Shown: positions 47,695 to 60,284, numbered from the stretch's first letter. The stretch: DNA of 64,000 nt from Bettongia penicillata ogilbyi (GCA_023548195.1 JAJHZJ010000496.1:2500001-2564000), one strand, 5' to 3'. A program made the numbers and translations. Notes: generated from the letters alone by a model not told the origin.

Positions 47695-48265
47695 TTACTT
47701 TGTAGTAACTTTTAAAAAGTTAAAAAGAGTTTTCAATTAATGAGCATTTATTTTCTCTCCTCACTGCTCCCTGCTTCCAGTCACAAATATGCATGGTCAA
47801 GCAAGTAAATTCTCACATTAGGTGTACCCCCCCATGGACAGCTTCTTTTGCACCAGAGTGTCTATCCCCTCTCATGAGACGAAGTAACTGCTTTGTTACT
47901 GGTCCTCTGGACATGTAGTTGTTGGTCTTTGCATTAACAAGAGTCCTCAAGTCTTTCAGAGGTGTTTGCCTTTAAAATGTTACTGTCACTGTAGAAAGAG
48001 ATCTCACTCTTAACTTCAGTCTACATCAGCTCCTACAAGTATTCCCAGGTTTCTCTGAAACTATCATTTCTTCATTTAATAGCAAAATCTTATTCATTAC
48101 ATTTACATATCAGAATTTGTTTAGGTTTTCAACCAATTATGGGCAATGCCTTAGTTTCCAGTGCTTTGCTACCAAAAAAAAAAATAGTGGGTTTCAATAT
48201 TTTTTTTAAGAGTTGAGCTTTTATCTCTTTCTTTAGTTTTTTTGTAATATAGCATCATCATGATT
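47695..48265 (-). mobile_element. Old L1 3' end
   Basis: TTAATGAGCATTTATTTTCT, AATATGCATGGTCAAGCAAG, TATTCCCAGGTTTCTCTGAA, TTACATTTACATATCAGAAT and TTTATCTCTTTCTTTAG are antisense marsupial L1 3' landmarks. More diverged than the copy at 25154-25793. No clear target-site duplication. Confidence 0.72.
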
Positions 48266-48279
48266 CTGCATTTACTTGT

Positions 48280-48378
48280 ATATGTATATTGCATATATGC
48301 ATATGTATATTTATGTATGTATATATACATACACATACATATATGTATATACATATATAATACATACATATATGTTGT
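48280..48378. repeat. (ATGTAT)/(TACATA) AT-rich repeat
   Basis: Alternating TATGTATA and TACATACA units. An L2-type tail follows at about 48380-48460. Confidence 0.88.
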
Positions 48379-49500
48379 CTTCTTCCAATATAATGTATGA
48401 CCCTTGGGGGCAGCAGTTGTTTCATTACCCTTTTTGTGTTCTTAGTATTCAGTACAATGTCAGCATACAACACACTCCTCTTTAAACCTCTAAATGTCTG
48501 CATGACATTTGTACAACCACCTGGATGTGTGCAGATGCTGTGGTTTGTTGAGAACTCCATTTTCTATCATACTCAGGATTATTTTCCCTGATATTATCTT
48601 ATTTTTCAAAAGCAGCATTTATATTCCTGGCCGCACACCCAAAGTCGTTTGCAGGCAATGCTTATCTGCTTGCATTAGGAAGCAAGAAATGCCCTTGATG
48701 TGTCTTGTTTAAGCCTTTGAATCCATGAGTGAATCCAAGAGATGCTTTGGAAGTTAAATATGGGAGAGAATGCTCCAATTAAGAGTGGTAAGATGGCTCC
48801 TGGGAGAAGAGAGAGGGATGAAGGAAGAACAAGATCGAGAATGAGTCGGGGAGAGATAAGTTTCCTTAGTGACCATGGTGTGACTCCTTTGGGGCAGAAA
48901 AGGGGTAATTCATTATTCCAGCAGCGCTGAGCAGGTTAGCCTGTGGCGTGATTAATAGCTTCGCAGTGTGTGCATTACAAACACAACACAGACAAACTCC
49001 AGTGCCTCAGTGGAGGCATAGCCCCATATGTATCTTCTCACTTGGTAGGTGGCCAACTGGCAGCAAGATGCGATCCAGCTTGAACAAAGCTAAAAGGATT
49101 GTTCCTTTTGGGTTGAGATGATACAGGTATGAGGAAGAAAAGTTGCCCGCTCTACCGGGAACACCAATGCCAAAAGGAGAGACACCAATGACTGAATCTT
49201 GGACTCTTTCCTAATGCAACTCTTGTAATCTTTATTTACTTTAACAAAACCATTTAATGTCAGTCTAATGTCTGGGGTCCTGGAGCTTTGTCTCTGTAGG
49301 AGTCACATACTGCAGGGCACTAGTACACAGTAAGTTTTCATGAGGCAGTTTCATGAGTTTTGTCATTAATAGAATGGAATGTCTTTGATGGGTCGGGTCT
49401 GGCAGAATTTTCTGGTTGTATCCCTAGCACCTATCATAGCATCTGGCTCATGATAGGGGATTGCAAAATGCTTGTTGATCAATTCAGAATAATGACTTTC

Positions 49501-49926
49501 TTTTTTAAAAAATTAAGTGCTCAATTCCTTATTTTTGAAAAATCTATTTATTTGTATTTAGTTCTCAACATCATTTCTATAAGATTTTGAGTTCCAAATT
49601 TTTCCCCATCCCTCTCTACCCCCTCCCCAACACAGCATGTGATCTGATATAGATTATACACGTACAATCATATTAAACGTATTTCCACCTTAGTCATGTT
49701 GTGAAAGAAGACTCAGAACAAAAGTGGAAAACCATGAGAAAGAAAAAGACAAAAACAAAAAAGAGAAAACAGTATGCTTTGACCTGCAATTCAGACCGCA
49801 CAGCTCCTTCTCTGGATATGGACAGCATTTTCCACCATGAGGCTTTTGAAATTGTCTTAGATCATCACATTGTTGACAAGAACTAAGTCTATCAAAGTTG
49901 GGCATTCCACAATATTGCTGTTACTG
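49501..49926 (-). mobile_element. 5'-truncated L1 3' end, 426 bases
   Basis: T-rich end, then GATTTTGAGTTCCAAATTTT, CCACCTTAGTCATGTTGTGA and TCTGGATATGGACAGCATTT. A perfect 11-bp duplication, TAATGACTTTC, flanks it (49490-49500 and 49927-49937). Same orientation as TNIK. Confidence 0.9.
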
Positions 49927-51066
49927 TAATGACTTTCCACAGGCCCTTTGTTGAAAAATTCCATCATAAATGGTAGCATGAGATGTTTCACATACCATCT
50001 GCTAAACCTATTAGCCTGAGAAAGTTCAACTAGCTCACTACATCTCATTAATTTCAAATAAATAGCCAAAGGATTTAAAGAGGTGTGACCACAGACATGA
50101 ATCTCATCCTCTTTTTGGGAATCACATCCCTCAGAAGGCTGTGCATTTTGAAGCTCTCATGAAGAATGAGGTACAGGATTGAAGAAGGCAGGGTAGCTAT
50201 CCAGAGAGGAAAAACAGAAGACAAAAATGGCAACTGAGTTCTTAGCTCTGGTTACTATCTTGTTCCCGTGTCAGGTGGAAACCAAAGTGCTCTCTACAAA
50301 GAGCAAAGGAGAAGTCACAATACTCTCTTCCAACATTCTTTGTTCCCATGCCAACACTCTGCCATGAGAGACTTGATATGTGGAGCTCCAGGTGTTTTGC
50401 AAAGACAAAGTTGTTAATAGGGAGTTAAGAACAGTACTCTACAGGAGACAAGTGGGCAATATTCATTCCTTGCTGTTTAATTCAATGTTCTTGATCTGCT
50501 TCTTCTTTTAGATGCTTTTGCTGGCAATTTCACATGTCAAAATGGTTTGGAATGTAAGAGAAGAGATTGGATAGGGGATCTAATCAGAAGCTATCATATA
50601 ATTGACTTCAAATCCAACTCTGAAACATCATTTAGTGAAGAGCTAAACAGATTTTGATATGTAAATGTAAAGAAATACGATTTTATCATATGAAGAGAAT
50701 TTCAGAGTTGTTCTTGGTGGACTGCGGAGGGATGGCTAAGTTCTATGTACGATACACACTTTACTTTTCTAGGTTAGCAATAATTTTATTTCCTTAGTTT
50801 CCCCATCTATATAATGAGGGGGCTAAGATCCTTCCAACTGGAAATCCAAAGACTGTATAGATCATGAAGTCATGGAAATAGAAAAAAACATATTTTACCA
50901 AAAATAGAGGCATATGGAATTCAATGTTGCATTCTGGTCACTCATTAAGGCAAGATGAAAATCAGTGCTTTATTTGCATCCTGTTGCCAAATGCCTTGAG
51001 CAATAATGTCTTGACCTTTTCAGTCACTGATATCCAAAGAACTTTGCCACCATGCCTCCTTCTCTC

Positions 51067-51140
51067 AATGGTAAGTTTTTCCTGGAAGTTCCATTTTGAA
51101 GAATGGTAAGTTTATCCTGGAAGTTCCATTTTGAGGAATG
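51067..51140. repeat. 35-bp tandem duplication
   Basis: AATGGTAAGTTTTTCCTGGA begins at 51067 and recurs at 51102 with two substitutions; a third AATGG follows at 51137. Confidence 0.93.
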
Positions 51141-51184
51141 GCCCAGTCCAGCCATGCTTCATTCCCTAGACTTCACTACATCTA

Positions 51185-51325
51185 GGGTAGGTACCGCTTT
51201 TCTTCTCCTACGGCTTTCCAGTAAGCTCTTGGATATCAAGCCCTAACTTTCTTTTTGCTTGCTTTCATATCCCCAGTGCCTGGCACAAGAGTGCTAAGAA
51301 ATGTCAGTTGAATTTTCACTTATCT
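51185..51325 (+). mobile_element. L2 LINE tail
   Basis: CCCCAGTGCCTGGCACAAGA with GTGCTAAGAAATGTCAG. Confidence 0.7.
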
Positions 51326-51489
51326 TGACTTGTGCTAAAAAAAACAATGTCAATCTTTCTTTAAAAAATTGTAACTTAGAATAAAATCCTGATACTTCTT
51401 GAGAACATACTCAAGTCTTGATCATCTATGCTAAGGGAAGAGAGGGATAGAATAAACAGACCTTGCAGGCAAGACAATCCAAAGTCAGA

Positions 51490-51690
51490 AGATTCATAGA
51501 ACTTTCAAGCTGGAATGGATGCCAGTAGTCTAGTTCAAGAATGCCCTCTCCTGTATTCCAGATAAGGGGTCATGCAGCTCATACTGGAGACCCCAGATGT
51601 AGGGGAATCCCCTATCTCCAGAGGCAGTCTACTTTGCTCTCCTCCTTATATGCTATCAGAATTTTCTGCAGTTTTCATTAGCGTGAGCAT
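51490..51690 (-). mobile_element. CR1/L3-like LINE 3' remnant
   Basis: TTTCAAGCTGGAATGGATGC, TAGTCTAGTTCAAGAATGCC and ATCTCCAGAGGCAGTCTACT. Confidence 0.5.
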
Positions 51691-51810
51691 GCTTTACTTA
51701 AGCTAATCCTAATGACAGCTTGCATTCCTTTACAAGACTTGGCATCTCTACTCATCATGGGAAGTAATGAAGGATGCTGATGAGTAAGGACCTATCCTTG
51801 TTATAAATTG

Positions 51811-52030
51811 ATTGTGGCTGTGGATAGTGTCCCTGGTCTGGAGTCAGGAAGACCTGAATTCAAATCTGGCCTCAGGTACTTACTAGCTGGGTGACCCTAG
51901 GCAAGTCACTTAACACTGTTTGCCTCAGTTTCCTCATCTGTAAAAATGAGCTGGAAAAGGAAATTGCAAACCATTCCAGTATCTTTGGCAAGAAAACCCT
52001 AAATGGGGTCATGACTGAAAACCATTGATC
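51811..52030 (+). mobile_element. Marsupial tRNA-headed SINE
   Basis: GTCTGGAGTCAGGAAGACCT, CAAGTCACTTAACACTGTTT, GCAAACCATTCCAGTATCTT and AAACCCTAAATGGGGTCATG. Confidence 0.92.
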
Positions 52031-52239
52031 AACGACAAGCTACATAACCACACAAACTTGTCTTCGTACAGTGTTGTCCTAACAATAGCTCTTCCAGAGT
52101 GAAGTATAAATTATTATTTTTGTTGTTGCTGAAACTGTCCCCAAAAGAGAGAAAGCCTTGTCCATTGTGACTCAGCTTATAAGTTTCAGATCTAAGACTT
52201 GAACCCGGATCTCTATGAAGCCCAGCGATCTTTCAAGTG

Positions 52240-52612
52240 ATCATATACCAGCATGGGATTACAGACACTCAAAGGGATCCTAAGGAACCATCAAGTCCAA
52301 CTCGCCCATTTTTAAATTGAGGAAACTGAAGCAAGTAAAGACGAAATCACCTTCCCAGGATCACAAAATAATAACATTTAGAGAATACTATGAAGTTTTA
52401 CAAAGAGCTTTACAAAGATTATAATAATTTTTTATACCCACAAAACCCTAGGAATTAGGTGTTATTATTAGCCCCATTTCATAGATGAGGAAACTAAGGT
52501 ACAGAGACATTCAGTGACTTGTCTAGGGTTACACAGCTGCTCAGATGGGATTTGAATTCAGTACTTCTTGACCTCAAGTCTAGTACCTTTCTGTTATACC
52601 ATGCTGCCTCTC
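52240..52612 (-). mobile_element. Two adjoining MIR SINEs
   Basis: AGGAACCATCAAGTCCAACT belongs to the first copy. AAAACCCTAGGAATTAGGTG, CATAGATGAGGAAACTAAGG and TCTGTTATACCATGCTGCCT belong to the second, full-length copy (from about 52365). Confidence 0.87.
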
Positions 52613-52984
52613 TAATTAATCTCTAGGAAACTCATTTTTGTAACCTGATTCATTATTTATTTATGAATTCTTAACAAAATCTGAAGCTTGCTTGCATGCC
52701 AGGTTCCAGGGAGAGTGGAAAGGGTGAGGCATTTGATTAAAGGAGACATTTAAGAGTAGACGTGGAGAATGTGGGTGTGGATATATTACATGGCTTATGG
52801 AGGACCTAAGTTCCAACACCTCACAACTGTCTATTTGTGTTTAATCTTTCCAAAGATTAGATACACATTGGAAGGGTTGTATGGTGCAGTAGAAGGATGT
52901 CTCCCTCTGGAGGAAGAGGACAGGCTCCTAAGGTATCAATGCACTCATAGATACAATACCAGATGTGGTCACTAGGGGTCCTTT

Positions 52985-53330
52985 TAGCTCTCAACCCGTG
53001 ATGCTCTTTGATCCTCCTAACAGCCCTATGATGTAAGCAGGACAGGGATTATTATCCAGAATCTACACTTTAGAAACCGAGGTTTAAAGTCATTAAACAA
53101 GGTGGAACATGGCATATGGGAAATGGCTTTTCATTTAGATTCAACAAAGAAGACCTGTGTTCGAATCCTGATTCCGACACTCACTTGATGTATGATGGAG
53201 CCCAGGTCACTGAACTTTTAATTTCTCCATCTGTCAAACTGGAATAATAACTCCTGCGATGCCCATCATCTCACAGGGTTATCAGTTATCAACTGAGACA
53301 AATATACAAACCATTCTGTAAACCTTATGA
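52985..53330. mobile_element. MIR fragments in opposite orientations
   Basis: Antisense GATCCTCCTAACAGCCCTAT to about 53100, then a sense copy with TGTGTTCGAATCCTGATTCC and ATTTCTCCATCTGTCAAACT. Confidence 0.78.
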
Positions 53331-53410
53331 CACACACGCATACCTACGTATATGTTTAGATGTATGTGTAAATGAATTCTTTCAGGTCCATGCATATACA
53401 CATATATTAT

Positions 53411-53652
53411 TGTTCAGTCATTTCCAGTCATGTCACTCTTCATGACCTCTTTTTTTGGGTTTCTTGGCAAAGATAATGGAGTGGTTCGCCATTTTCATCT
53501 TCAGATCCTTTTACCAATAAGAAAACTGAGGCAAACAGGGTTAAGTGACTTGCCCAGGGCCAAGCAGCCTGTAAGTGTCTAAGACCAGATCTGAACTTGG
53601 GTCTTTCTGACTCCAAGCCTGGTGCTTTATCCACTGCACCACCTCGCTGCCC
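53411..53652 (-). mobile_element. Marsupial tRNA-headed SINE, full length
   Basis: TGTTCAGTCATTTCCAGTCA, GGGTTTCTTGGCAAAGATAA, AACTGAGGCAAACAGGGTTA and ATCCACTGCACCACCTCGCT. Confidence 0.93.
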
Positions 53653-53654
53653 AT

Positions 53655-53770
53655 ACAACACATACATACATATATACATAATATAAGTGTTTATATCTAA
53701 AAATATATGCACACAAATATATACCTATATGAGTGAGTATATGTATAACTAGCTAGCTAGATATACAATC
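53655..53770. repeat. AT-rich CATA/TATA/CTAG simple repeat
   Basis: ACATACATACATATATAC units, then AGCTAGCTAG. Confidence 0.85.
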
Positions 53771-53774
53771 ATCT

Positions 53775-54010
53775 ATAATTCGAGGACAAAGTTGTTATCA
53801 GAAAGACCTAAATTCCAATCCTAACCAAGACACTTAGTAGCTGTGAGACCCTGGGCAAGACATTCTTGTTGGCTTCAGTCTTTATATATGTAAAATGAGA
53901 TAATTAATTATAGGACCTAATTCATGGAGTGGTTGTGGGGATCCAACCCCACAAGGCAATTTGTATATAAGGCATATAAAGCAATTTGTAAACAATGCTG
54001 GCTATTCTTC
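53775..54010 (+). mobile_element. MIR SINE
   Basis: AGCTGTGAGACCCTGGGCAA, TATATATGTAAAATGAGATA and GAGTGGTTGTGGGGATCC. Confidence 0.8.
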
Positions 54011-54187
54011 TTATTATAGCACCACAAAAAATGGAATGGGAGACTGATGGTGATGATAATGATGATAAATGTATATAATGCTTACATTTTGCAAATTTCT
54101 TTATTTTCTCGTTTGAGCAGATGGAACTATTGGTGAGATATCATGGTCCCAGGGAACTCCGAGATGAAAAAATTCTCTCTACTAAAG

Positions 54188-54400
54188 CATCTTTAAAGTG
54201 CTCTACATATATGATCTCATTTGGTTAACCCAACCTCTCTGAAAAGCTGGTGCTTGTATTAAATTCATTTTACAGATGGGGCAAAGAGAAATTAAGGGAC
54301 TTGACAGTCCTACAATTAGCCTGAGGAGGGATTTGACCTCAAATCTCACTGACTTTGAGCCTAGTGTTCTATCCACCACCCCATGAGGCATTTCCTAAAT
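54188..54400 (-). mobile_element. MIR SINE
   Basis: AAAGTGCTCTACATATATGA, TTTTACAGATGGGGCAAAGA and TTTGACCTCAAATCTCACTG. Confidence 0.83.
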
Positions 54401-54424
54401 AATGAACCCATTTAGTTCTAAGTC

Positions 54425-54610
54425 AGTGATACACCAGAAGGAGCATTGGCTCTGGGGTCAGAGGATTTGCATTCAAATCCTGTCTCTGATGCTCACACCT
54501 TGGAAAAAATCTCTTCCTGCCCTGATCCTCAGTTTCTTGATTTGTAAAACAATGGGGTTGGCCTAGATTGCCTCTGAGGTTCCTACTACTTCAGGATCTA
54601 GGATCCTAAT
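54425..54610 (+). mobile_element. MIR SINE fragment
   Basis: GGCTCTGGGGTCAGAGGATT, GCATTCAAATCCTGTCTCTG and GATTGCCTCTGAGGTTCC. Confidence 0.85.
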
Positions 54611-55384
54611 AAAATACAAAATTTAAAAATGCATAAACATACCCCCAAATAAAGGAGGCTCAGAATTGAATTGTGAACTGTTTTTTATTATTCATTTAGA
54701 TTCTTTTGAACATTTATCATCAAAAAGGAAAGCTTTCATTTTTGTCCCACATACTTATCAGGGAAATGAAACCTTTCCGTTGACTTGAAGTGTTTTGACA
54801 GGCTGTCAGGAAATGAGAAAGAGAAAGACCTCTAGGGGGAAATGAGCACACCAGACAAATGAAATTTTTCATGTTATTGCCTGATAATAGGGTAGATTCG
54901 GGGCGGGCTGTTTGTGGTCCCCTCGCTATAGCAGGCGCTGCCTGCTGCCAGTGAATAACCATGAGCTTGGCCAATGGCTTTGCTTATCTTCGAAGGATGA
55001 TGTCTCCAGAGGCTTTGTTGCCTTTTATTGGATCTTGGCATTTGTTGTAATCTTGAGAGACACTTTGTCCAAATCCTTCGAGAGCCTCGTCACACCCCAT
55101 ATCCACCGTGAAATCCCAAATTGTAAATCATACCTGTCGTGACTTCAAAGGAAAACTCTTTGGCTATTGGGGTTTCAAGAAATAGCCAACAGGTTTCCAA
55201 TTATTTGTGGCTCAGAAAACCCCTTCTAGCAAATAAGGCAAGAAAGTGCAGCAAGGGATTTTGGGAGGGGTCATTGGAGGAGTTTCCATTCCCACTGAGG
55301 ACCCTGTTCTAACCCAAAGAGGGCCAATTCTCTGGCTTCTGAGAGTATAATAGAATGCTGCTGCCAAGAGCTGAATGGAAACAT

Positions 55385-55645
55385 TAATAAAATTATTATA
55401 TCTAATATGTAGATAAAACTTTAAATTTTCCCAAGTTCTCTATGTTATCTCCTTTGGTCCTCATAACAACCCTACGAGGAAGAGATCAAATTCTCTCCAT
55501 TTTATAGATGAGGAAATTGAGGTAGGGGGGAGTGAAGTAACTTGCACAGGGTCACACAGATAGTAGGTGTCTGAGGTTGGATTAGAACTCAGGCATTCTT
55601 GATTCTAGGTCCAGCATGCCATCTATCATCCTGTCTAGCTAATTC
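55385..55645 (-). mobile_element. MIR SINE
   Basis: TATCTCCTTTGGTCCTCATA, TATAGATGAGGAAATTGAGG and CACAGGGTCACACAGATAGT. Confidence 0.87.
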
Positions 55646-56799
55646 TATGTAGCCGCAACTCTTTCGATCAGTCTTCATTTGAGATGGGTTCACAGTCTGT
55701 CACCATCCTGGATGTGTTCCCTTTGACCATGATATAACAAAGAATTCTTAAGATTTAAGATAGTTTCAAGTCTTCTGTAATTGACTAGGACCAAGTCTAT
55801 CCTTTCCCACTCTGCTTTTCTCCTACTCTGCATGATCTCATTTACTTTACTGTCTCTACTGAACTTGTCCAAAAGGAAGTTGGGTTTTTTTTGAGGGGGC
55901 CGCAATTCTCTACTGGATTGAGAAGTCACAAAACTTCTATTCCAGAGGCCACAGCCACTTGAGCTCTGAGAAGGGTGAAAGGCTTTGTTTTGCTGACCTA
56001 CAGCCTCCCAAGGGATTTTGTGAGCAGCCAACAAAGATGGACAGCTGCTAGTCACTGCTGAGCATGGCATTGCTAGAAGAATGGTAACATATACCTAAAG
56101 AAGACACAGCTTAGAACCTGGATCCTGGATGTGAAGCAGGATAGGTCACAGGAATTTACATTTAAATACTTGAGCTGCTGCTTCTCCTTAGTAGTTTAAA
56201 GAAACCACGTGTATTTTAACAGGAGATGAATTTTTACACCATCCCACTGTTTTCTATTATACCCTAGTAAAATTCTCCTATAGACTAAGTTTGAAGGAAG
56301 GAAGACATTTAAAATACAGAACACGGTGGCTTTTATAGCTTCTTTTCCTCCAAAGAGACTCAGATCCGTCATTGCCCTAAGAGACCCATCATGAAGACTG
56401 AAAAGTTTGTGTTTTCCTGACCCAATTTCAATTATGATGGTACCTCATTCTGACTTAATACTAGGCCTGGGGAGGCTAAATGTGTGTTTTCAGGACCAAC
56501 TTTTAAGGCAGGCAAGTGGCGGCTTTTCATGACACATGGCAGATTGGGTTGTGGCTCCGTCTCTAAAACGTAATGGTTGTACAGCCGTAAGAAAGGAATA
56601 ACATCTCTGGGCCTCACTGAGGACATGAACTCTAAGACCCCCAAGGTCCCTATCAGCTTTTGGTTGTCTCCAGCAAACAACAGAGAGCACAAGTTCTAGG
56701 TCTCAGTTTCTCCACTTGTAAAAAGGGAGGGAGTGATGCTATTTGTGAAGATGAAGAGGAAAATGAGAAAGGTTTACTGGGTGAGTCCTAAGCTCCTGA

Positions 56800-57055
56800 G
56801 TCAAGCTCACCTCCAGTTCTCTGCATCCTGTCTGGATCACCTTAGGTGTCCCCTCCTACATCAGGTCACTCCTGCTGATCTCCATTGTTGTCGATGTTAA
56901 CATCTTCCCCAAAGTTATTTTGTGCTAACTTGGTAGTTATCTATCTGTGGTACATGTGGTACTCTCTGACAAGATTGGGGGTTGGTTCACACAGTGCCTG
57001 GAACAGTGTGTATTTAACAAATTCTTGTTTAATTGACCTGAATCCTACCATCCTA
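56800..57055 (+). mobile_element. L2 LINE fragment
   Basis: TCACCTCCAGTTCTCTGCAT and the tail ACAGTGCCTGGAACAGTGTG, TTCTTGTTTAATTGA. Confidence 0.62.
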
Positions 57056-57060
57056 CAGAA

Positions 57061-57267
57061 TTCCTGGACTGGAGTCAGGTAGACTCCTCTTCCGAGTTCA
57101 AATCTGGCCTCAGACACTAGATGGGCAAGTCACTAAACCCTTTTTACCTCAGTTTCCCCATCTGTAAAACAAACTGGAAAAGGACATGGCAAAGCACTCC
57201 AGTATCTTTGCCAAGAAAATCCCAAAAAGAGTCAGACGTGACTGGAGAATGACTAAATAGCAACAAC
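57061..57267 (+). mobile_element. Marsupial tRNA-headed SINE, 5' truncated
   Basis: ACTGGAGTCAGGTAGACTCC, GGGCAAGTCACTAAACCC, GCAAAGCACTCCAGTATCTT and AGAGTCAGACGTGACTGGAG. Confidence 0.9.
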
Positions 57268-58389
57268 ATGGAGCCTGCAAAGAAAGCTGAACGTTTTGCC
57301 CAAGGTTATTGAGTGAGCAGTAGGCCTGCCTCTTCAAAGATTTCTACTGCCGTGAGAAAACTGTTGGGGAGAAGCTGGTCTGCTGGATTCCATTGGCCCC
57401 AGATTTTCTGGGTGACCTTCGACCCACATCTAAACACAATATCCCCAAGCCCAGTTGCTATTCATGGTGATAAACAATGCTGGAGACATCCAAGACTGTG
57501 TAATTAGTGCCTAGGCAATCAGCCTCAGGAGACAGAAGAAGTAGATGCAAAAAGTCTTGTGCATGCTTTGGTGAAGGTGGTGGATCTCATTCCTCCATTG
57601 GGATACTGCGAGAGTTATTATTAGCAGCTTCTCAGTTTGCAACATAAAGCCAAGAGAGGGTCACTGAATTTCAACGGACCCCTCCAACATACAACATACT
57701 TTTGGCACCATATGGAAGCTGCTCACACCCTATCTTTCCTCTATGAAAAGTAATTTGATAATAAGGCCCTTAGCAATGAGACTTTATATAATACTAGGGA
57801 TGCTTGACTCGGACTATTTTAAGTTGGGAGATGACAGAAGACAATGCATTCATAATTTAGTGTAAATTGAATATGAAAAGAAAGGGAAAAAACTGCCAAG
57901 ATTGCTTGCCATAAATATGAATGATAAATGAAATGGAAATGTTTTTCAATACCATGAAGACAGAGCAAAAGCTAGATTTAGCGGAAAGAAAAGATAAGCC
58001 AGAAATGTTTAAAGAATTTTTCTAAATGAGCAATCAAATATTATGGGTGATTTTAAAAATACACATGAACATCTTAAAAATATATTACCCCAGTTTGGGT
58101 ATAACCCTATGAACAACAAGAATAACACATATAAACATTCAAATGCTAGCACACTATGTTTTGCATATATTGTCTCATTTGAGACAACAACAAGTGTGAG
58201 GTCAGCGCTAATCATGGTGCCCAGTGATTTCTGAAGAACCCAAAGAGGAGGTCAATGGAGGGACATGTGCCTGGCAGACATCAGTGATCTACAGTGTGTT
58301 CTAAGAGAAGACATGAGCAAAAGGTAGCATGACAGATATCTGGATGAATGGAGCCAAGAATGAGAAATAACAGATGGATAGCCTGGCTG

Positions 58390-58459
58390 GCAGTAGTAGT
58401 AGAAGTAGTAGTAGTAGTAGTACAAGTGGTAGTAGTAGTAGTAGTAGTAGTAGTAGTAT
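58390..58459. repeat. (GTA)n trinucleotide microsatellite
   Basis: About 22 GTA units with AGA, ACA and GTG interruptions, joined to a MIR. Confidence 0.96.
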
Positions 58460-58690
58460 CTTTATATACTATGTTAAAATTTGCAAAGTACTTGACAAAT
58501 GTTATCTCATTGATCCTCACAACCCCGAGAAGTAACTGTTATTACAACCCTCAATTTGCAGGTGAGGAAATTGAGAGAGATGGATGTCAAGAGACTTGCC
58601 CAGGATCACACAGCTACTAAGTATGTAAGGCATATTTGAGCTCAGGTCTTCTTGATTCCAGGTCTAGTATTCTATCCTCTGGTATCCATA
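58460..58690 (-). mobile_element. MIR SINE
   Basis: TTTGCAAAGTACTTGACAAA, ATCTCATTGATCCTCACAAC and GGATCACACAGCTACTAAGT. Confidence 0.87.
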
Positions 58691-58694
58691 AGAT

Positions 58695-58787
58695 GAGGAA
58701 GAAAGGAGGGAGGTGGGGAAAGAAGAAAGAAATCAAGGAAAGAAAGAAGGAAAGAAGGAAAGAAAGAAGGAAAGAAGGAAAGAAGGA

Positions 58788-58835
<48 letters not shown>

Positions 58836-58876
58836 AAAAGAAAGGGTTTGAGAGAGATGAAGGAAGGAAGGAAGGT
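58695..58876. repeat. (AAAG)n/(AAGG)n purine microsatellite
   Basis: Plus-strand homopurine run, with near-pure AAAG units at 58790-58845 between AAGG-rich flanks. The TNIK transcript carries the pyrimidine complement, about 350 bases upstream of the helix-F side of the intron start at 59243. Confidence 0.95.
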
Positions 58877-59240
58877 AAAACACTAACTTTTTTTAGATGG
58901 TCTCTGGATTTTGGGCAGATTCTCTTTGAAGGCTATACAGGAGGACAAAGCTAAGAGTCACAAAGAATGACAAGGTCATACTGCACTTGGTTGTATGGCA
59001 GAACATAGCTACATTAATGACATCCATGGATTCATTGAAGTCCTGATTAAGTATCCTATGATTATTTTTTTATTTCTCCCTCTTGCTCATGGAACTACCT
59101 GATATATAGCATACAAGTGCTTAATAAATATGAACTGAATAAATATACTCTACACTCAAAGACACAAGAGGACCTTCCCACTGAAAGTCCCAGAATGGGA
59201 GGTTTGCTTTGGCCCTGAAAGCAATGTAATGAAGTACTCA

Positions 59241-59453
<213 letters not shown>

Positions 59454-60284
59454 TCAAGTTGGATACTTCATGGGAAAATAGCATCATGTTGTGTTCTTAC
59501 TTGTTCAACATTTGCTTAGGTATGTAGCCTGACAGTAAAGGATATTCTTAACCTTTGCTTTGTCTTGGAAGAATCTTGCCAACAACTGAGGGGAGCAGCC
59601 CTGAGTGCTTACACCAAAAGATGGCAGAGGAAACACACTACACTTTATAAGGGCATTTGTGAAGATTCAGTGTGGCCAAGTGAGCAGACCAGCCTTGCTG
59701 CCCCTTCTAGCTTACTAGACCCTCAATCCTGAATTTATGGTATGTATCCAAGTTCTGGTACTACCTCTGACACATTCTGTGTGTGTGTGAAGCTGACCAA
59801 GTCTTTTCACTTGTTAAGAGTACAAACTCTAAGGCTGTAGTTTACAATGAGTTTCAGATCTGCATCAGAAGAGGGAGTTTTCATACTGAGAGTTCCTCCC
59901 ACTGATGGAATCACAGACACAGACAAAAAAACCAAAAATATCAATGTATTTTTTGGTTAACAAACCCTTTCTGGGATCCAGATCAAACACAAACACAGAG
60001 ATGTAACCAAAGTTCCACCCAGGAAATGCAAGATTACTTCCCAAAAAAGGTGGTGGTGGGAGTAATTGGTTCAGCAACAGGAACATAGGTATTATATAAA
60101 AAGTAGCATCTTCTAGAAAATAATTCTGTGCTTATTTTCATAACTTCTGAAAATTCCTACAGATGCTTTAGGGGAAATGATAGTACAATATTTCTTTTGC
60201 ATCTCAATTGTAAAATATATTTTTAAAATATAAAGATATATCATTCAATAAATTCTCTATATAACATTTTGCCAGCTGTCAATA

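Noticed and set aside
54826..54842. Second CTCF site (CCTCTAGGGGGAA)
   Set aside because: It breaks the core consensus at two important positions.
58617..58883. Phe/Ser/Leu-rich membrane-like frame on the minus strand
   Set aside because: It is translation of the AAAG/AAGG repeat.
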